Assembly (NCBI GenBank): GCA_900543275.1
Contig: UQQL01000044.1
Coordinates: 1 to 17,309 of the forward strand
Reading direction: 5' to 3'
Origin: an uncultured Collinsella sp.
GTDB taxonomy: Bacteria > Actinomycetota > Coriobacteriia > Coriobacteriales > Coriobacteriaceae
DNA: 17,309 nt
Part shown: positions 14,599 to 17,309 of the stretch, piece after piece
Layout: every line of letters starts with the position of its first letter
Position numbering within the stretch: position 1 is the stretch's first letter
Program-made: the position numbers and the translations under genes
The notes under the pieces: generated by a model
The model's input: only the letters and a program-made list of their open reading frames with translations
Databases searched by the model: none
Told to the model about the DNA's origin: nothing

Positions 14599-15060
14599 TT
14601 GACACTAAAAAAGAGTACCGCTGTGACCATTCTCAACGGCATCGTTAATCCTCTATTCATGTGTTCATTTCTGCCGATTGTTGAGGGAAAGCCTGGCTTA
14701 GATTTTCAGGGACTTACTGGTTTCTGGGGGCAGCTTATTCTGGCCATCGGTATTGCACAGTTCGTGGGTTTTTTGCCGCTCTTTGGCAAAGCAATTGAGA
14801 CGTGCGTTGAGTTTTTTGGTTTTGATCGGAACACTCCGGGCGCACGGATTTGCGGAACCGTTGTGGGCGCTACTCTGCTCTTCTGCATTATCGGGCTATT
14901 TGAAGTCGCGTTTCAGTCAGGCGTTGGCGTTATCGACGGTGTGCCGTTTTTCTCGCGCTGGGTTCGCCTCGTGGTGGGCGGATGGGCCTTTGTCGTTGTG
15001 GGCGGCTTGCTGTTTGATCCTTTTGTCGCGGCCATTGCCGCTAAAGTTACGGGCGAATAG
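14599..15060 (+). CDS. Small four-helix membrane protein of unknown function
   Basis: I do not recognise a characterised family. From a TTG start at 14599 (AGGAG nine bases upstream) the product has 153 residues with about four hydrophobic segments, near 10-28, 43-62, 84-104 and 118-145. Conserved-looking features are NGIVNPLF in the first helix, an FQGLTGFWGQ loop, and FGFDRNTPGARICG between helices 2 and 3. A start three codons earlier (TTG 14590) would sit directly on the ribosome binding site and is unlikely. It is last in the MFS-amidohydrolase operon, 54 bp after the second transporter, and is followed by a terminator. Its context suggests an accessory membrane function for the same pathway, but a separate role is possible. 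Confidence 0.75.
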   Translation: MTLKKSTAVTILNGIVNPLFMCSFLPIVEGKPGLDFQGLTGFWGQLILAIGIAQFVGFLPLFGKAIETCVEFFGFDRNTPGARICGTVVGATLLFCIIGLFEVAFQSGVGVIDGVPFFSRWVRLVVGGWAFVVVGGLLFDPFVAAIAAKVTGE

Positions 15061-15105
15061 CGCCAAGACCGGTCGCGTGGCGAAAGCCTGATCGACTGGC
15101 AGCCA

Positions 15106-15138
15106 AGGTCGGCCGGGGGATTGGTCGGCCTCATTTTG
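15106..15138 (+). terminator. Probable terminator of the MFS-amidohydrolase operon
   Basis: AGGTCGGCC (15106-15114) and GGTCGGCCT (15123-15131) form a 9-bp RNA stem with two G-U pairs and an 8-nt loop, followed by CATTTTG. It lies 45 bases after the stop at 15060. Confidence 0.55.
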
Positions 15139-15181
15139 CCCGTGCTACCATAAACGGACATTCGTTTGATGGGGGCTGCCG

Positions 15182-15880
15182 TTGTCACGCGTCTTGCAAC
15201 ATATGGAAATCCCGCTGCTGCTGGCGGTTCCTGCGGTGATGGCTGCGGCGTTGCTGGCGGGCGTTGAGCAGGCAGCGTTGGCCATGCTGGTTGTGGTGGC
15301 GCTGGTGCTTGCGCTGTTCTTTGCGGGTTACGAGGCTTCGCGCCCGGGCCTGCGCCAGATTATGCCCACGCTGGTGTTGGCGGCGTTGGCCGCGGCGGGG
15401 CGCATCTTGTTCGGTCCCATTCCCGACTTTAAACCGGTGAGTGCCATCGCCATTATCGCGGGGGCGACGCTTGGTCGCCGCAATGGTTTTATGGTTGGCG
15501 CGCTGGCGGCGCTGACCAGCAATTTCTTTTTTGGACAAGGCATGTGGACGCCGTGGCAGATGTATGCCTGGGGGCTGGTTGGCTATGTTGGCGGCGCGCT
15601 AGCGTATGCGGGTGCGTTCGACCGCGTCGACGGCACCGTGCGCATGCCAGTACTGCTGGCGTACGGCTTTGCGTCGGGCCTGCTCTATGGCGTCGTGATC
15701 AACGCATATGACATCATTGGTTTTGTACAGCCGCTTACTTGGGCGGGTGCCGTGGCGCGTCTTGCCACGGCAGTGCCGTTCGATATTACGCACGGCCTTG
15801 CGACCTGCGTGTTTTTGGCCGCCTTGTACAAGCCTTGGTGTCGTCGCATTAACCGTGTCGTCGTGAAATACAGGCTGTAG
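15182..15880 (+). CDS. ECF transporter S component (substrate-binding membrane subunit)
   Basis: The 232-residue protein has about six hydrophobic segments and features common to ECF S components: GPIPDFKPVSAIAIIAG at 78-94, SNFFFGQGMWTPWQM at 113-127 and a late DITHGLAT at 201-208. The S component selects the vitamin or metal and toggles in the membrane with EcfT. Some family members with this FGQGxWTPWQ block have been linked to cobalamin-type uptake, but I cannot fix the ligand from sequence. The start is TTG 15182 with GGGGG upstream; ATG 15203 is possible but lacks a good site. It probably partners the EcfT/EcfA pair at 6940-9470, from which it is separated by the LuxR/MFS cassette. No other ECF genes are visible here. 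Confidence 0.82.
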   Translation: MSRVLQHMEIPLLLAVPAVMAAALLAGVEQAALAMLVVVALVLALFFAGYEASRPGLRQIMPTLVLAALAAAGRILFGPIPDFKPVSAIAIIAGATLGRRNGFMVGALAALTSNFFFGQGMWTPWQMYAWGLVGYVGGALAYAGAFDRVDGTVRMPVLLAYGFASGLLYGVVINAYDIIGFVQPLTWAGAVARLATAVPFDITHGLATCVFLAALYKPWCRRINRVVVKYRL

Positions 15881-15921
15881 GGCTGGTTGCGTCGGGGCGG
15901 GAATCAATACTGCCGAAGTGT

Positions 15922-16085
15922 CATTTCAAAACTATGCCGGTTTACGGGGCTAGATTGGCGCAGGCAGACCATGCCGGCTTTTTTCGAAATAGAGTAAGCC
16001 GTTCACCTGCGGTTTTATTATCTCGGAATTGCGTATGGTTGGGGGTTCGCGATTCAGCCCCGTAAACCGGCATAGTTTTGGAATG
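15922..16085. repeat. 164-bp inverted-repeat element (MITE-like)
   Basis: Terminal 30-bp arms at 15922-15951 and 16056-16085 are complementary at 29 of 30 positions, with a 25-bp perfect core starting CAAAACTATGCCGG. The 104-bp interior encodes nothing recognisable. Size, near-perfect arms and absence of coding capacity fit a MITE or dispersed palindrome. It occupies the left part of the 534-bp gene-free gap 15881-16414. Confidence 0.7.
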
Positions 16086-16111
16086 GCCGGCTGATATGAC
16101 GGGCATCGTGG

Positions 16112-16150
16112 CCCTCAGAGAGCCAAATTGATCCATTTTCTTCCGTCCCC
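16112..16150 (+). repeat. Direct repeat copy A (about 39 bp)
   Basis: The segment starting CCCTCAGAG and containing TGATCC-ATTTTC-TTCCGTC closely resembles 16361-16400 in the same orientation. The two copies flank the inverted-repeat element at 16183-16342. Confidence 0.6.
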
Positions 16151-16182
16151 AGATGTCCCCAGGGAATCAGTTGACGGCGCTT

Positions 16183-16342
16183 GCCACGAAACTGGCCCAT
16201 CTACTACGTTTAGCTTGATACTCCCGACCATGACCGCGTTTTATGAAAAACCGCAGGCTTTCTACCTGCGGTTTTCTTTTTGCGTTGTTCGCTGTGGTTG
16301 AGGGTGGTGGCTTAAACGTAGTAGATGGGCGTGTTTCGTGGC
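16183..16342. repeat. 160-bp inverted-repeat element enclosing a terminator
   Basis: Arms at 16183-16214 and 16310-16342 are nearly complementary, sharing GCCACGAAAC, GCCCATCTACTACGTTTA and a final GC, with a two-base mismatch and a one-base indel. The element carries a strong terminator hairpin at its centre (16247-16282). An annotated-looking short frame starting at 16243 merely reads over this hairpin. Confidence 0.7.
16247..16282. terminator. Bidirectional rho-independent terminator
   Basis: AAAACCGCAGG (16247-16257) and CCTGCGGTTTT (16265-16275) form a perfect 11-bp stem with a 7-nt loop. CTTTTTG follows on the plus strand and a T run on the minus strand. It can end transcripts from the S-component gene (stop 365 bp upstream) and from the exodeoxyribonuclease gene (about 130 bp away on the minus strand). 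Confidence 0.85.
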
Positions 16343-16360
16343 GGATGGGTCACGCGGACA

Positions 16361-16400
16361 CCCTCACGAGGCCCAAAATGATCCGTTTTCCTTCGTCTCC
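16361..16400 (+). repeat. Direct repeat copy B (about 40 bp)
   Basis: The partner of 16112-16150, starting CCCTCACGAG and containing TGATCCGTTTTCCTTCGTC. It ends 14 bases before the stop codon of the minus-strand nuclease gene. Confidence 0.6.
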
Positions 16401-16414
16401 GGGGGCAGCTGGAG

Positions 16415-17233
16415 TTAGAGCTCCAACGTAAGGGTGACGGGGCAGTGGTCGCTGCCGAAGATGTCGCCGCGGATGCCGGTGTCGCGTACGTTGTCGGCGA
16501 TTGCGTCGCTTACCAGGAAGTAGTCGATGCGCCAGCCTGCGTTGTTCTTGCGGGCATTAAAGCGATAGCTCCACCAGCTGTAGACGCCCTCGACGTCGGG
16601 GTTTGCCGCGCGCCAGGTATCGGTAAAACCGGCGTCGAGCAGCTCGGTAAACTTGCCGCGCTCTTCGTCCGAAAAGCCCGCGTTGCCGCGGTTGGACTTG
16701 GGGTTCTTAAGGTCGATCTCCTCGTGCGCCACGTTAAAGTCGCCGCAGGTCACGACGGGCTTGCCGCACTCGTGCTCGAGCGCGTTCAAAAAGCCGCGGT
16801 AAGCATCGTCCCAGGCCATGCGCACGTCGATGCGGGCGAGTTCATTTTGGGCGTTGGGCGTATAGACGTCGACAAACCAAAACTTGTCGAACTCGAGCGC
16901 GCAGACGCGGCCCTCGGTTACGGCTTGGGCGACGAGTGCGGCCACCTCACCCTCGCCGGCGTAGGGTAGCAGCGCGTCGGCGTGCAGCACGCGCAGCGGT
17001 TCCTGGCGGCTAAAGACCGCAGTGCCCGAATAGCCTTTACGCTCGGCGTAGCTCCAGGTTTGGTGATAGCCGGGCAGGTCAATATCGACCTGGCCTTCTT
17101 GCAGCTTGGTCTCTTGCAGCGCCAGGATATCGACGTCGAGTTCTTGCGCGATCTGGATAAAGCTCGGGTCCTTTTTGAGCACGGCGCGCAGGCCGTTGAC
17201 GTTCCACGAGGCGAAAGTGTAAGTCTGAGGCAT
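16415..17233 (-). CDS. xth: Exodeoxyribonuclease III (AP endonuclease, ExoA/XthA family)
   Basis: The 272-residue DNA-repair enzyme cleaves 5' to abasic sites and has 3' exonuclease/phosphatase activity, using Mg2+. All hallmark motifs are present: SWNVNGLRA at 9-17 (Asn13), LQETKLQ at 39-45 (Glu41), YSGTAVFS at 68-75 and VYTPNAQ at 123-129 (Tyr124). They continue with GDFNVAHEEIDL at 164-175 (Asp165, Asn167), NAGFSDEER, YSWWSYR, GWRIDYF (Asp237) and SDHCPV at 261-266 (Asp262, His263). An extra stretch of about a dozen residues (YAGEGEVAALVAQAVTEGRV) precedes the VDVYTPN strand, compared with the usual shorter loop. The start is ATG 17233 with AAAGGACACC before it. The gene is complete, ending 34 bp before the adapter at the window end. 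Confidence 0.96.
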   Translation of the reverse strand: MPQTYTFASWNVNGLRAVLKKDPSFIQIAQELDVDILALQETKLQEGQVDIDLPGYHQTWSYAERKGYSGTAVFSRQEPLRVLHADALLPYAGEGEVAALVAQAVTEGRVCALEFDKFWFVDVYTPNAQNELARIDVRMAWDDAYRGFLNALEHECGKPVVTCGDFNVAHEEIDLKNPKSNRGNAGFSDEERGKFTELLDAGFTDTWRAANPDVEGVYSWWSYRFNARKNNAGWRIDYFLVSDAIADNVRDTGIRGDIFGSDHCPVTLTLEL

Positions 17234-17267
17234 GGTGTCCTTTCGACGGGGTTGGCAGGCTTAAGAT

Positions 17268-17309
17268 CTGTCTCTTATACACATCTCCGAGCCCACGAGA
17301 CGCGTAGTA
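17268..17309. other. Illumina Nextera adapter contamination
   Basis: 17268-17286 is the complement of the 19-bp Tn5 mosaic end (CTGTCTCTTATACACATCT). 17287-17301 is CCGAGCCCACGAGAC, the Nextera read-2 adapter, followed by eight bases (17302-17309) in the place of the i7 index. This is library sequence left on the contig end, not genome. A short frame starting MYKRQ on the minus strand begins in it and is an artefact. Confidence 0.98.

Noticed and set aside
15942..16136. Small minus-strand frame in the repeat island
   Set aside because: It lies across both arms of the 164-bp inverted repeat, has no ribosome binding site and shows no protein-like features.
16243..16431. Small plus-strand frame starting MKNRRLSTCGF
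   Set aside because: Its beginning is the terminator hairpin and the rest crosses repeats and the xth 3' end.
17079..17282. Minus-strand frame starting MYKRQ
   Set aside because: The start codon and first residues come from the Nextera adapter, and the remainder is antisense-frame reading of xth.

Overview
The window looks like chromosomal DNA from a GC-rich Coriobacteriia gut bacterium, most likely Collinsella or a close relative. This is inferred from protein style, gene order and base composition, since no rRNA is present. It is a complete assembled contig or its end: it begins inside an insertion sequence and finishes in a 42-base Illumina Nextera adapter with index (17268-17309), which is not biological.

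Layout. 1-232 holds the 3' end of an IS3-family transposase gene and the IS right terminus. 232-586 is a gene-free, repeat-rich element: two inverted arms enclose a hairpin and six copies of a 15-bp motif in alternating orientation, spaced 40-41 bp apart. 602-6740, on the minus strand, is housekeeping: glmU, prs and pth (cell-wall precursor, PRPP, peptidyl-tRNA hydrolase), then a two-gene flavoprotein/iron-sulfur operon. That pair matches the electron-bifurcating ferredoxin:NADP+ transhydrogenase NfnAB, usually annotated as GltA plus a sulfide/dihydroorotate dehydrogenase-like subunit.

6940-9470, on the plus strand, encodes the energising module of an ECF vitamin/metal transporter: EcfT, overlapping by one base a fused double-ATPase EcfA. 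A plausible S component lies 5.7 kb downstream at 15182. Between them is a divergent regulator/catabolic cassette: a LuxR-family regulator (minus), then MFS transporter, YtcJ-type amidohydrolase, a second paralogous MFS transporter and a small four-helix membrane protein (plus, tightly spaced). The simplest reading is that the LuxR protein controls uptake or export and hydrolysis of one small amide-like compound. The substrate cannot be read from the sequence.

15881-16414 is a gene-free stretch packed with several different inverted and direct repeats, one enclosing a strong bidirectional terminator. It is followed by an exodeoxyribonuclease III gene on the minus strand.

The most unusual items are the alternating six-motif array at 312-527, a repeat-like segment translated in frame as the linker of the double ATPase (8620-8810), the paired MFS paralogues around one hydrolase, and the dense repeat island at 15922-16400.
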